Position numbers and translations under genes: made by a program. The notes beneath the pieces were generated by a model. The model worked only from the letters and a program-made list of their open reading frames with translations, was not told where the DNA came from and did no database searches. Of a DNA stretch of 64,000 nucleotides, positions 1-28,431 are shown piece after piece; the stretch's first letter is position 1; every line of letters starts with the position of its first letter. Origin of the DNA: Asterias rubens (taxonomy: Eukaryota > Echinodermata > Asteroidea > Forcipulatida > Asteriidae); contig NC_047072.1 in the NCBI RefSeq assembly GCF_902459465.1, positions 16,225,776-16,289,775 on the forward strand. Direction: 5' to 3'.

Positions 1-1065
1 TAAGCGCTTCAACAGTAGACTTGTTTAAATCGAATTACCGCTCTTGCTTTCTGTTTCCACCCACTCACAAATGCAACCGAACATTGCAAATCAGACTGAG
101 TGTTTTAACAAGGGGTCTGCTAGCCAATTAGATGGCTCACAATTTAGTACATGCCTGGTCTAGCTGGCTGCTTGTCATTTATACATGTCAACCACTGATT
201 GTTCGAATTACTTCAATTAAGTAATGCACATTTTAGGTTAGTGGTAGCACCGTGAGTAAAATCTCTTTTGAGTAGCGTTGGTTCTGAAAAGAACCGTTGG
301 TTGACAACTCAATGTTTCATTCAGATGCTTTGGTGGTCTGAAATGCAGCTAAAGGAAATCTACAAATTTGGACCAGGGGAAACTCTAATTGACCAATTAA
401 TGATTGGCTACTGGTCCTGATGTCTAGTTATCGTGAAATGTTAAAAACCCAGTCTTGGGTTTAAGATCTGTTGGAGAAAATGATAACTCAATTTGATGTT
501 AAACAGAAAATACTGCTTGACAATGCCTTGCTAAGCAATTTTGAGTAGGGCATCAGCCTCAACACCGCAAACTTACTGTAATATTAGATTGTAACCTGTT
601 TCTGCTAAGAAAGTCTTACTGCGCTTAGCAAGCTTTTGTTTTTACAGGCTCTATGAAATTGGGCATTTGAAAAACAATGCCTGGACTCTAACAAGTTCAG
701 GTTGTACACTGTTATCGTTTGACCAAACGTACCTCAGTCCAAAATCCAACTGAGTTGTAACATTTTCAGTTTTCACCTGTTACACACTCGAGTTATTTTA
801 ATCATTTTTCATCGATAGAAGTCGTGGGTTGTTGAGTTAGTAGCGCAAGTAAGCTGTTTGCATAACTGAATGCACTGCTTTACCGTCCAAGGTTATCTTA
901 GCAGGTGCATCTTGCTGTTGAATCAATCTTCATGTTTTAACACGGAGGCGTTTATCCCTTCAAGTCCGGTAAAACTGTACACTATAATGCATCAAAATGA
1001 GAGCCTTGCTGTGATAATAGTGGTTTGTATCAATATTCATAACTCTAATTAGAGGTGGGTAGCCT

Positions 1066-1351
1066 CTTTTGAGTAGTGTTGGTTCTGAAAAAAACGGTGG
1101 TTGATAACTCGACGTTTCGATCAGTATGCTCTGATTGTCTTCATTTCTCCTATCTGGAGACAATCAGAGCGAGCTGATCGAAACGTTGAGTTGTCTTTCA
1201 ACCACCGTTTTTCCCCCAGACCAAACACTTACCAAGAGAGATATTCATATTGTGTTACTTACACTACAGAAAACCTCACCTAATAGTAATACTTCCACCA
1301 TAAATTCTAAACCAAACCATTATTTTCAGAACCAACACAACTCAAAAGAGA
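1066..1351. mobile_element. Foldback (inverted-repeat) element
   Basis: The outer ends ctcttttgagtagtgttggt and its near-complement (1326-1350) face each other. An inner palindrome (about 1095-1215) centres near 1145 around gtttcgatcag/ctgatcgaaac. Related ends occur at about 262 and at 62250. Confidence 0.6.
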
Positions 1352-3071
1352 TGTTTCACTTGGTGTGACTGAAAACCTCACAATTATAATAATTACTTCC
1401 ACCACAGCACCATGCGAAGTATCAATCCTTAGTATTTATACTCTAGACTAATACATAATGTCCCTTAAAAGCTCATGAGATAATGAATTTAGTCCATTTC
1501 GGAGAGAAAACAGGCTCTTTATACACACTTAATTACACGTATACGTTTGCCCCAAATAACCATAAATTTACGCTGCATATATTATTTATCGTGTTTGGTT
1601 AATGAAAACACACAAATTGCCGTGTATAACACTAAGTGCTGTCTGCGGGCACTTTGTCCCTCCAAGGGGCAGGTTTCACTTTCTTAAATTACCAAACTCA
1701 TTTTGATGAGTCATTATTCAGAACTCTGTTACTGTGAAATAGAATGCGTTCAGTAAACAACTTTCTCCCTACAGCGAGCCACTATTCCGATTCAACTTCA
1801 GCTATCTGGTATGAGAAAACTCGTGGAATAGAACATCACAAGTAAGATTACTCCATGACAAATTTCATCACGAAAAATCATTGCCTGTACTCTCTCTATC
1901 TTCGAAAGATGAAAACTGTATCCGATCAAAAACAACTCATACATTTTTCAGAAAAGTTCAGTTATCGCTTTTTAGAGACAGGTCATTCACATTCAAGAAG
2001 GTATTAAACTGCAAGTACTGACGATATTATAAAAGGTTGTAGACCATTGAAGAGTTTCACATGTTGCAATGCGAAATGTCAGAGTTGTTAGAATAGAGCT
2101 TTATAACACGCTCTCTGATCGATACCAAACCATTTTCACCTGCGCATTCACTCTCGAATCAACAAGATTTTCCTCTTTCCAAAGCGCTATTTTCTGCGGT
2201 TTTGATTCGGAATTTTTTGTCCTATGTTTGCTTCGTCATTCAGCACGAACGCAAACGCGTCTGGTGCATAGTAACATGTACTTGACTTTCATACTAAACC
2301 CCTGGGAACTAGACAGCTCTAATTTGTATACCATTATACTGTGTAATTCAACCCAGGGTTCCTAATCCACATCTTTAAGAAAGAAAAAAATGGATTTCGG
2401 AAGTCAGTTTTACACCGACAATTATTTTGATCAATAGGAAAAGAAACTTGAATAAGTGCTTTTCAGTCTTGAAATGTGTTTACCTAGCCTCTTTTTTTCT
2501 CGTGTTAACTTTCTCCACAAAGCCTAAAGTGCATGGTATCAATTGGTAATAAATATAGCAACCATGGTCGGTCAGTGTTGTTGACTTATACGGAAGTCAC
2601 TCGCTAGGGGAAGGCGACAACTCAAGACAGCGTGGCGGTCTTCAATAATTCATCCGGAAAAGAAAACTTTGCGTTTTATAAGAGGTTTTCCGTTGTTTTT
2701 CTTAGCGGTAAGATTTCTTTCTACTGTTCCTATTCTCGTTCTACGGCAAATATTGACTTTCTTGAGTTACAATACTTCATCCTTTAACCGTCACCTCACT
2801 CTCCATAGTTGCTTGAACCGTTGTGTTCATTTTGCATGGATCCATACACAAACTGTTATTAAATTCACTAGTCATTCACGCCCCTTTGCCTCAATTATTT
2901 CTCATCATTTTCTTTTCGTAAGTGTGTTCGTAGCACTACTGGATTAATAACTCTTTCTTATTCCAGCATCTTGTTGGCACAGATAGACTAGAAGGTAAAT
3001 GGAGTCTAATGTCTTACTGTTGGGATGCGATCCCCACACACCCTAATATTGACATTTGGGAACTAGCAAAA

Positions 3072-3390
3072 AACCTTGGTAAGCAGTGCAGAGTTGGTTG
3101 TTGAAAGTAGAAAACATTGTGAGAAACTGCTCCCACTGAAGTAATGCTGTTTTTGAGAAAGAGGTAATTTCTCTCTCAAATATTAACAGTTTTCAGGCCT
3201 AAAGCCTTTATCTATGCATCTGAAAGCACATAATTTTTATTTTGCATCTTCGATTACCAAATGAACCAAAATTTTCACAGGTTTGCTATTTTATGCATAT
3301 TGGAACCACCAAGTGAGAATACTGGTCTTGGACAATACTGGTCTTCGATATTACTATAATTACCAAAGGTTTCCATGACGTGCCTTTAAA
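3072..3390 (+). mobile_element. Degenerate TTAA-type element
   Basis: Retains the gagaaactgctccc, ttttcacaggtttgc and terminal tgcctttaa blocks of the family; the left end is eroded. Confidence 0.65.
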
Positions 3391-6108
3391 CATTAAGAAG
3401 ATTATTGCCTGTAATGATACACTGTGATGGCCACCTTTGTATTGCTAGCTCACACTGACTGTAATAAAGGGAGTCCTCGACAAAACCCCATCTCTTACCT
3501 TTAACTACTGAAGGAAACTGCAATATGCATTCATATTGAACTTGAAATGGGAAACAAATTACAACTAAACCTCACTCGAGCACGAACCCCATTGCCATAT
3601 AGAATCTGAATAGATTGATTTGCCAAGCCTCTAGTCTTCACGCACTTTGTGACTCTTTCTATTCAAGTCGTACCTTTACCTTCAATCCCCGACTCTGAAT
3701 TGGTGTTTGTTTTTAATCTGCAGCTTTCAGATTCTAACAAATGTTTGAGCGCCAAAGGTTACCGAACCTGCAGGCGTTTTATGATACTCTGTTTGTGTCC
3801 AAAGCTTCTAGTAATTTAAAGATTACTCTCTCGTTTCCAGTGGAAACAATCTTTATATTGATGATATATTGATCTTCACTAATTCAACTCGATAGGTAAT
3901 CTATTGTCAGGATCAGAGACAGGTTAAATTTGCATACTTTCACAAGTCCTGTGTTTTCCTCATTGGCAAACAAACTCTGTTCCAGAGTTCAGTGAATTTA
4001 CCGATTCATTACAAGCTCTAATTAGGACCATTAATCTTACAGTCTAATGTCTTGGGTGAGTTCAACGATCCTTTCTAATAATATCAAAATAAGCTTGATA
4101 AATGATGGAAAGTTCTGCATCTCCAATCATGATAGGTTTGTATACCTTAAATACAGTACTTCCTAAAGTCAAGATTTCAGACGAAAAATTATACCATCGT
4201 CATCTACAACTGTTCCAACGATCCAGTGACACATGTGAATTTGCGCCAAACACAGAATGGGCATTATATGACATTTATCGATGATTTGATAAGAAATATA
4301 GTATTGCGGGGATTTGACAAAGGGAAAACAAAAGCAAAGCCAGTGGCGACCCGAATAACAACATATTCTGGACTGAGCAAAGTCCACTCAAACCAAACGT
4401 AGATTTAGGCAAACTTGTGTTGTGTCATATGGACAGCTTTCCACTCGAAATTAATTCAATTTCACCCTTGAAGAGAGGTTGAATAATTTCCAATAAGATG
4501 ATTAAAAACTTGTGGTTTCAAGAGCCATATAGCTTGATACGCTATAGGAGGAATGACCTACTATAATTGACCACTGTCGTCTACAGGGAAAAATGTGATA
4601 GACCCCTAGATATTTTATCATATAATGAAATTTAAAAAGTAAAAATCAAGAAACCTGTCTACGTCACTAACGCCCAAAGTGCCAGTGCAATGTTATAACT
4701 CGCTCTTTAATTTTATTTTCAGAGTACACCTGATGTATTTTTCTTGCAACTAATCAAATGGAAAAAGTTGAATTTGCAATATGTCCTTTTGCCAAAGCCC
4801 TGTAGCTACGCCATGCACGATCAATGAAACGAATGACGATTTCTGTTCATTTGTGTCTATATCTACACATTCCAACTCTATCTTTCTGTGTTTGTGTATT
4901 TGTTTGTCTCTACCCCCAATGCATTCAGAATTCTAGGCCAATTTGTAATCCCGAGTCAATATTCTTATCATGTTAGACGAGAAACTCGAGTGGTCAACTC
5001 ATCTAGTTCCCGCAGGCTGTTCCATTTCTTTCAAATTATATACATCTCCATCTTTTGGCAGTCTAAGACAGAACCTCCAGTATTCTCTCTGGTCGTCCTT
5101 CTTGCAAATCGCAATTAATTAGCAGATTGACCATCCTTATGCTAGTCTTGATTCATCCAACCATTTGGAATTCTGTTCCAGTATTTCTTTCTCATCTTAT
5201 CCCTTAAGAAATCTCTACACAGACTTCCACATTTGTCCTCATCTATTTTCTGCAGAAAGGTCTTAGCTGAGTCACTGGCTGTGTGTGTTGCAGCCTTGAT
5301 GTTTGTTGTGTAGAGATTAATGACCAACTCATCAACCTTTTCCTCTTCGTGCCCAAACTCTCAATCTTTCCAGCTCGCTAAGGTGTGTCCACATTACACA
5401 TTATTACATTTAGATTAGTTAATAACATCAAGAAGTGTTGTTTCAACCTCCAAACAGTGGTCGGTCACGTAATAACCACTTGCTTCCTATTTGTTCCTGT
5501 TTCTTGATTGCATTCATTCCTTGCAGAGTCTTGAAAGGATGAGAATTTCTTACATATTGATTCATTCTACTAAAAAAAAATACTTTACTTTAGATCAACA
5601 TGAACCTTTCCTTCTCACCGTGACGTCATAACAAGTCTCAGCTGCAATAATACATAGGAAATGGAGCCTGCCGAGTGTAGTTTTTTCTTTCAGTCCACCC
5701 CTGATAAAATAACAGTACGTCTTGTATCGCCCATCGGAAACATACCTTGAAGTTAACATAAATGTTACAAATCAAAGTTTGTACATTTTCGACACACATT
5801 GTACTCGATCCCTCTCCAGCTTTTGGTTTCTCTTTTCATGTTTAAAACATAATCGAATTTTTTCCACAACTTTCCAGATTTTAACTTTGACAGTAAACTC
5901 TCCTGTGATAGAGTAACACCAAAAGCCAAAGACATCATGAAATGACAGACGTTGTTTTTGCCGTGGGTCTTTATGAAGTCTAGATCATCACGGATATTGG
6001 CTCAAGCTTGATTTGACATTGCGAGGCACAACATAAAAGTACATTGCTTCTATGAACATACATGACTGAATACTCAAACCTATATTCATTGCATTTGTCT
6101 GGATTGTC

Positions 6109-8832
6109 TTAAAGGCACTGTAGAATTACTTAAAACAATTGTTAGAATAAAAACATACTTGGTATATCGAGCAATGGAGAGCTGTTGATAGTACAACACA
6201 TTGTGAGGAACAGCTCCCTCTGAAGTAACATAGTTTTTGAGGAGAGGTAATTTCTCATTCAATTAAAAGTCAATATAGTTCAACTTCAAAAATCAATTAA
6301 AAGTCTTCAGGCCTGAAGCCTCTCTCATGACTCTGAAAGCACACTGGTTTGCACCCTGAAGCCTCTCTCATGACTCTGAAAGCACACTGGTTTGCACCCT
6401 GAAGCCTCTCTCATGACTCTGAAAGCACACTGGTTTGCACCCTGAAGCCTCTCTCATGACTCTGAAAGCACGCTGGTTTGCACCCTGAAGCCTCTCTCAT
6501 GACTCTGAAAGCACACTGGTTTGCACCCTGAAGCCTCTCTCATGACTCTGAAAGCACGCTGGTTTGCACCCTGAAGCCTCTCTCATGACTCTGAAAGCAC
6601 ACTGGTTTGCACCCTGAAGCCTCTCTCATGACTCTGAAAGCACGCTGGTTTGCACCCTGAAGCCTCTCTCATGACTCTGAAAGCACGCTGGTTTGCACCC
6701 TGAAGCCTCTCTCATGACTCTGAAAGCACGCTGGTTTGCACCCTGAAGCCTCTCTCATGACTCTGAAAGCACACTGGTTTGCACCCTGAAGCCTCTCTCA
6801 TGACTCTGAAAGCACGCTGGTTTGCACCCTGAAGCCTCTCTCATGACTCTGAAAGCACACTGGTTTGCACCCTAAAGCCTCTCTCATGACTCTGAAAGCA
6901 CGCTGGTTTGCACCCTGAAGCCTCTCTCATGACTCTGAAAGCACGCTGGTTTGCACCCTGAAGCCTCTCTCATGACTCTGAAAGCACACTGGTTTGCACC
7001 CTGAAGCCTCTCTCATGACTCTGAAAGCACGCTGGTTTGCACCCTGAAGCCTCTCTCATGACTCTGAAAGCACACTGGTTTGCACCCTGAAGCCTCTCTC
7101 ATGACTCTGAAAGCACACTGGTTTGCACCCTGAGGCCTCTCTCATGACTCTGAAAGCACACTGGTTTGCACCCTGAAGCCTCTCTCATGACTCTGAAAGC
7201 ACACTGGTTTGCACCCTGAAGCCTCTCTCATGACTCTGAAAGCACGCTGGTTTGCACCCTGAAGCCTCTCTCATGACTCTGAAAGCACACTGGTTTGCAC
7301 CCTGAAGCCTCTCTCATGACTCTGAAAGCACGCTGGTTTGCACCCTGAAGCCTCTCTCATGACTCTGAAAGCACTGGTTTGCACCCTGAAGCCTCTCTCA
7401 TGACTCTGAAAGCACACTGGTTTGCACCCTGAAGCCTCTCTCATGACTCTGAAAGCACGCTGGTTTGCACCCTGAAGCCTCTCTCATGACTCTGAAAGCA
7501 CACTGGTTTGCACCCTGAAGCCTCTCTCATGACTCTGAAAGCACACTGGTTTGCACCCTGAAGCCTCTCTCATGACTCTGAAAGCACACTGGTTTGCACC
7601 CTGAAGCCTCTCTCATGACTCTGAAAGCACGCTGGTTTGCACCCTGAAGCCTCTCTCATGACTCTGAAAGCACACTGGTTTGCACCCTGAAGCCTCTCTC
7701 ATGACTCTGAAAGCACACTGGTTTGCACCCTGAAGCCTCTCTCATGACTCTGAAAGCACGCTGGTTTGCACCCTGAAGCCTCTCTCATGACTCTGAAAGC
7801 ACGCTGGTTTGCACCCTGAAGCCTCTCTCATGACTCTGAAAGCACACTGGTTTGCACCCTGAAGCCTCTCTTATGACTCTGAAAGCACACTGGTTTGCAC
7901 CCTGAAGCCTCTCTCATGACTCTGAAAGCACACTGGTTTGCACCCTGAAGCCTCTCTCATGACTCTGAAAGCACGCTGGTTTGCACCCTGAAGCCTCTCT
8001 CATGACTCTGAAAGCACACTGGTTTGCACCCTGAAGCCTCTCTCATGACTCTGAAAGCACACTGGTTTGCACCCTGAAGCCTCTCTCATGACTCTGAAAG
8101 CACACTGGTTTGCACCCTGAAGCCTCTCTCATGACTCTGAAAGCACACTGGTTTGCACCCTGAAGCCTCTCTCATGACTCTGAAAGCACGCTGGTTTGCA
8201 CCCTGAAGCCTCTCTCATGACTCTGAAAGCACGCTGGTTTGCACCCTGAAGCCTCTCTCATGACTCTGAAAGCACACTGGTTTGCACCCTGAAGCCTCTC
8301 TCATGACTCTGAAAGCACACTGGTTTGCACCCTGAAGCCTCTCTCATGACTCTGAAAGCACACTGGTTTGCACCATGAAGCCTCTCTCATGACTCTGAAA
8401 GCACGCTGGTTTGCACCCTGAAGCCTCTCTCATGACTCTGAAAGCACACTGGTTTGCACCCTGAAGCCTCTCTCATGACTCTGAAAGCACACTGGTTTGC
8501 ACCCTGAAGCCTCTCTCATGACTCTGAAAGCACGCTGGTTTGCACCCTGAAGCCTCTCTCATGACTCTGAAAGCACGCTGGTTTGCACCCTGAAGCCTCT
8601 CTCATGACTCTGAAAGCACACTGGTTTGCACCCTGAAGCCTCTCTCATGACTCTGAAAGCACACTGGTTTGCACAACAAATGTGTTTTTCTTTCTTTATT
8701 CCCTTGCAACTGCGATGACCAAATGAATATAATATTTTAAAAAATCACAAATTAATTTGCATATTTATGTTGGGATACACCAAGTGAGAATACTGGTCTT
8801 TGACAATTACCAAAGCTACCTAATTCCTTTAA
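6109..8832 (+). mobile_element. TTAA-type inverted-repeat element interrupted by a satellite array
   Basis: The left part (6109-6312) and right part (8676-8832) match the two halves of the dispersed TTAA element seen complete at 57919 and 15061. The middle has been replaced by a 43-bp tandem array derived from its own internal segment. Confidence 0.85.
6313..8675 (+). repeat. Satellite array, 43 bp x about 55
   Basis: Nearly perfect head-to-tail copies beginning ctgaagcctctctcatgact; one copy (near 7371) is 2 bp short. The main variation is CACACTGG versus CACGCTGG in each unit. There are no spacers, so it is not CRISPR-like. Confidence 0.98.
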
Positions 8833-10112
8833 TGTTCACGGTGTTCACCTAATCAAATTCTTCTGTATGGATGATAATAATTAAGTAAGAGGGGAGACAC
8901 TTATTAACAAGCAATTGAACATTATGTTTTTATGGAGACGTGTTATAAGACATAATTTCAGTTCATGAAACTTGTGTTTTATATTGTTTCACAGGCTTCT
9001 CATAGGAAAAGGTTTCGAGACAACTTACAAAATGTTTATAAATTTATTTATTTCTTCTTTATCCCGGGGAAACCTCTCAGGAAAACATTGTTTTTCTGAG
9101 GTGCCAAGCAACTACAAACAAACATTAATCAGAAGAAAATTACTAAGAAAACAAAAGACTCCTTTTTTTCTTTCACAGAGGTCGAGAAAGTATTGAGTAA
9201 ACAGTGCTTAGTATAGACATCGATGTAGGGGTAACAACAAAACAGTTTATATTTTTGTTCATCATCGCGAACAAATATCAAATCGTTTTTTAATTATATT
9301 TTCTCCTCCTTTATATTCAGTGTTTTATTTCATTTCTCTCTTTTTTAAGAAAAAGACAAGAAAAGATGCAAGGTTGATGACGTCAGTAACATAATGCGTT
9401 CTACCATGGCCAAGAGATATTAAGTTTATGTTTGTCATTCTCAAGTTCTGGTGTAAGATAAAAAGTGGTCGTTCAGTGTACATTTAACGTTTGTTAATCA
9501 CTCTTAAAACTAAGTGGCAATACAAAAACTCACGACGTTTGGTAGAATTAAGCAAGAAACGTTTCACTTCGAAGTATACGTGGTTGGGTAAACGATAAAA
9601 AGGTCTATGCCCAAATATTTGAATGTGAGAAGTGTACTTTGCATTTAACTCATACATTTATACTTTAGTTATTTAAAAAAAAGTCTGATGAAATTCTATA
9701 TTTGGATAGAAACAAAATCCTCATACATTGTAAAGGAGAAACTTCTTTTTCTTTTCTGTTTGCCGTCCGGATTTTTTCATTTTGTGAATCCAATGATAAA
9801 TGGCTTGTGGGTGTAACTCAACCAATATTTGGCCTACTGCACTAAGGTTCGTATATAGAGTGAGGATGCTTTGTAAATTACCACCCAAGTCCGATTATTC
9901 GAAATGGTAGGTAGGTGGGTGAAACAAAAAAATTCCGAAAACCGGAATTCAATTACAGTTAAAATAATTGAAAAACAAGAACTGTTTACTTAAGGGAAAC
10001 CTATCCTTCCAGATTTTCGTTCATGTTTGTTGCAGCTGAGCTGGAAATTGGTTAGCCTTGTTTGAAGGTAACAACTGATGGAGAGATGACAGTTATTTCA
10101 ATTTCTGTTAAA

Positions 10113-10493
10113 TGAGACAGTGGACACTATTGGTAATTGTCAAAGACCAGTCTTCTCACTTGGTGTATCTCAACATATGCATAAACTAACAAACCTTGAC
10201 AAATTTGAGCTCAACTGGTCGTCGAAGTTGCGAGATAACTATGAAAGAAAAAACACCATTGTCAGACGAAGTTGTGTGCTTTCAGATACTTGATTTCGAG
10301 ACCTCAAATTCTAAATCGGGGGTCTCGAAATCAAATACGTGGAAAACTACTTCTTTCTTAAAAACTACGTCACTTCAGAGGTAGCCGTTTATCACAGTGT
10401 TTTATACTATCAACCTCTCCCAATTACTCGGTACCAAGTGAAGTTTTTTTGACAATAATTATTTTGAGTAGTTACCAATAGTCCACTGCCTGT
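10113..10493 (-). mobile_element. TTAA-type inverted-repeat element (MITE-like)
   Basis: Ends cagtggacactattggtaat and accaatagtccactgcct. Contains an internal palindrome around gatttcgagacctc. Lies in the opposite orientation to the copy at 15061. Confidence 0.8.
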
Positions 10494-11993
10494 AAAAACT
10501 GACAATGTTGCATAATGGAAGCAACTACAAATCATTGAAAACTCCTGAGCATGGTCGGGCACAGATCTAAAATAGCTGCTTCATTTTATAGCAATTACTT
10601 TATTCTTCAGTATATTATTAGTCTGTGAAAAGTTAACAATCACAATTTGGGATGTGTGGGTGGGTTAAAACAAATTCGAAAACAGATTGATGGGTTTCTG
10701 AATGTCCCTAGAAGTAAAACTTCAATATTGTGTTGCAATCTCCAACATATGTTGAAACTTGACTATTGGAATGAATGTCCCGTTTCCTCATGCAAACTGT
10801 TGCTTGCATCATCGTGTAAACCAAACCAGGACATGGGTAAACGTATTGACAAACCCCGTGCTTGATAAAGTCAGTCCAAATAAACTTATTTGAGGAGGAA
10901 ATTGGATATCATGAGAAGTAGAAATGTTATCTTTCACTGAGTTAAGTGCTGTGTTACCAGCTGACGACCCATAGCATTGCTGTATCAACACCATACCATT
11001 TCACAGCCATGTTGAAATTCAATTTAAAGGCAGAGAACATGCAGCGGAATTCGGTTTAACGTTTTAGGTTAACTAATGTACATCCACGATTTATTTTAAA
11101 CATGGAAGTTCTGTGGCTTGCGCAATAACGTTTACTAATGGGTGTTTAAGCTTGTTTAAACTTCGTTCAATTCCGCGGTTTAATGCAACAATTCCATTAA
11201 TCCTATATTTCTCGTTCTCTCTCTCATTCAAAATGTTTCAAGGAGCCCTAACCACAGTTTACGAACTAATGTTAAAATTGTTTAAATTGATGTTAATTCC
11301 TCGTGAAAAAGCCACAATTCCAATTCCTTCTCATCTTCTCATTACCAATGATTCAAGTACCCTAAACCTTTCCTGAACCACTATACCTAATGTTATTAGC
11401 AGTTCGTCCCCGACATTTTCATTACAGGTACCTTGCTATTTTGTTCCTTAAAATAATGTTTTATAGCCGTGTTTGTATAACCTTTTCATCGAATTGAACC
11501 ACTATGCATGGTATAGTAGTCCTGCAACTCAGGCGAGTTGTCAATTTAGGAACAGCTCGGCAAAAAACTGAGATTCTATTCCCCTAGGGTATTTATACAA
11601 GGTTCAAAATATACACAAAAACAAACAAAACGCAATCGGACAGAACTGCAAGTTGAATTTAATTGCATTCAATGCTATAAGGTCTTGTGTTCACATGCCT
11701 CGATACTATCTTGACCAGGGTAATAAAGCAAAACTTATAAAGAAAAATACGAAATGGTTCTGAGATATATTACATGGTTTGCTTGGGTCAAAGCCCTACT
11801 ACACTATTAGCAATAGGTCATATAGAAGCCATCCATATCGTGGTTAACAGCTGGCAAAACCAGAACTATAATTGGACGCTCACATCTCCACCAAAATATT
11901 TTTTCCTTCGAAGGAATTATTTTTGAGCTGGAAAAAACATGTTAGTTCAGGCTACACCACAAAACACTCATGCAGAATAACTATTTATTACTT

Positions 11994-11999
11994 CACTAT
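11994..11999 (-). promoter_or_regulatory. Candidate HUNK polyadenylation signal AATAAA
   Basis: A canonical hexamer on the minus strand about 370 nt past the HUNK stop. Chosen by position only; other A/T-rich hexamers lie nearby. Confidence 0.3.
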
Positions 12000-12364
12000 A
12001 CCTTCATGCTTTTATGATTCAAACTTAGAATGTGTCACATTAGATAGCCATGCGTGTGTGGTCAACCTTTAAGGCAGTTTTCTTATGGAGAGAAAGCAGG
12101 AGACCTCAGCCCACCAAGTAATTAATTTAATCTAAGAATAAACACCAATATGCAAGCTAGGACGCTACGTTTAACGTGCACTGAATACAAAATGAATCAA
12201 CCAACACAGCAATCCGCACACCAAAGTCAACTACAGTAATAATAAAATTAACACTTTTAACAAGTTTAATACCTTTCCTGCATGCAATGTTGATTGTGAT
12301 TATTATTAAATAACTAAGTCAATACCTGCGACTGGCTTGGTTTTTTTTCTTAGATCAAATAAAA

Positions 12365-26851
<14,487 letters not shown>

Positions 26852-26972
26852 TGTTGGATTTAGACAATGATCTACCGAGTCAAAAGCTAACTCAAGAAAA
26901 TTGGCATTTCCAAAAACAAAACCCTGGAATTTCAGTTCAGATACTAAACGGTTCTATGTCTGGTACTATCAC

Positions 26973-27007
26973 ATCATAGAGTAAGGACAGAGTCCTTACT
27001 CTATGAT
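26973..27007. repeat. Perfect 16-bp inverted repeat with 3-nt loop upstream of HUNK start
   Basis: Arms 26973-26988 and 26992-27007 are exactly complementary with loop AGA. It lies about 125 bp upstream of the HUNK ATG, so it falls in the promoter or 5' UTR. Confidence 0.9.
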
Positions 27008-28431
27008 CACATGGAGAAGACGGTCAAATAAGAGTCCATTTATGAATAGTGTCCAGGTAAAAATGTATTGGAATCTCTAAGTCAAAAGAGATGCTCAAAA
27101 TATCTAACCAAATCAGTTGATTTCCTTCTCTCGATGTTCCTTGCTTCTTACACCCAAGAGGGGAAACTACCCTGACTCTCCTCCATGCTCAAAGATACGT
27201 TGGGGTTTCCAAGTTATACGCGTTTGCTGTTTGCCCATTTTATCAACACCTCCAACTGCTGACTATTGTGTTGTGTGTTCCGGTTTACAGGAAAAGTTCA
27301 GAGCCGTATTTCCGACTTGTAACAATGGCAAGCGGTTTGATTGTTTATTCCAATGTTTGATTAGAATTCGGCGCATGATCTTGGACTGTTTGGCGAAATG
27401 GGGTGAGTTATGGTCACCCCTAACTAACACCGTCAAGCCACGGGTTCGACACCATTAACATTTAAACAAAAAGTTGCTTAACATTAAATAGCTTTTGAAT
27501 ACATAGCAACACATCTATGTGGGAGCATAAACCAACGCGTTGTACAAATAGAAATGCTCATAAATTCTCCAAAGTCATCTTCAGTGTTATTTACTCACCA
27601 GTACAGTTATGTTTATACGACCATTAGTCCTGAAAGCCAAATAAAAACTTGCCAATGGTGTGTCTTGGTTATTTAGTTACATCATCTTGGGCTGGTTTAT
27701 ATGTCCGCCTTTATCGAAACGTGACAATTTACGACGTCTTTATACGTGTAACTTGAAAAAGAGGCCGACTCTTACTAGATCCGACGGCTGTTTTATAAAG
27801 TGCGTTTTGTTGGTAAAAAAACACAACTTTTAGACATGTATACAACCAGTATTGAGTAGAAGATTTCACATAAACAAATGTCAGACTTCTTTGATTCAAA
27901 TCATAAAAGAGACTTAAATCATTCTGCAGTCGCCCACTCATAGAACAGTCGTCGACAGCAACCACACTGCCTCCTAGATTTCCCCTAACGCTTGAACACT
28001 AGCTTATAATTCTAACACGATAAACATCTGGTAAAGAAACAATTAGCAATGAATACAAGGTCATTATGGTCTATTGTAAATGACCATTAATTTGATACGC
28101 CTACAAGGTACGTACAATGCTAACATTGACCAATATAAGGCTATACTTGACAAGACATGGTGCTTGGTTTCAAACTATAGGCGGCAAGCTACTCAACTGT
28201 TGAAGCATTGTATTGATCCTATAAGATTGTTTTACACTATTCTTTTAAACAAAGTATTAGTGTTGGGGAGATTGCTCGTTATTACAATGCGTGAAATGAT
28301 CCGAGAGGAGGGTGGTTAAGACAGAAGGACCCTGCCGTGTATATTGACTGCGAGACTGTAGAGAGAGAGGGGGGCTTTAGATAGCAAGCATCGATGACAA
28401 CCTGGAGATTACAGCCAAACTGCCTCCGCGG

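Larger units (their letters stand above)
1..11993. other. Intergenic, repeat-rich, no gene recognised
   Basis: Only short open frames with no recognisable domain or splice chain. It holds a foldback element (1066-1351), TTAA-type elements (3072, 6109, 10113), the 43-bp satellite, and a weak relic of the foldback family seen at 59.3 kb (about 505-665). Confidence 0.6.

Noticed and set aside
6313..8675. CRISPR-like array
   Set aside because: Units are contiguous without unique spacers, and the context is a eukaryotic transposable element.
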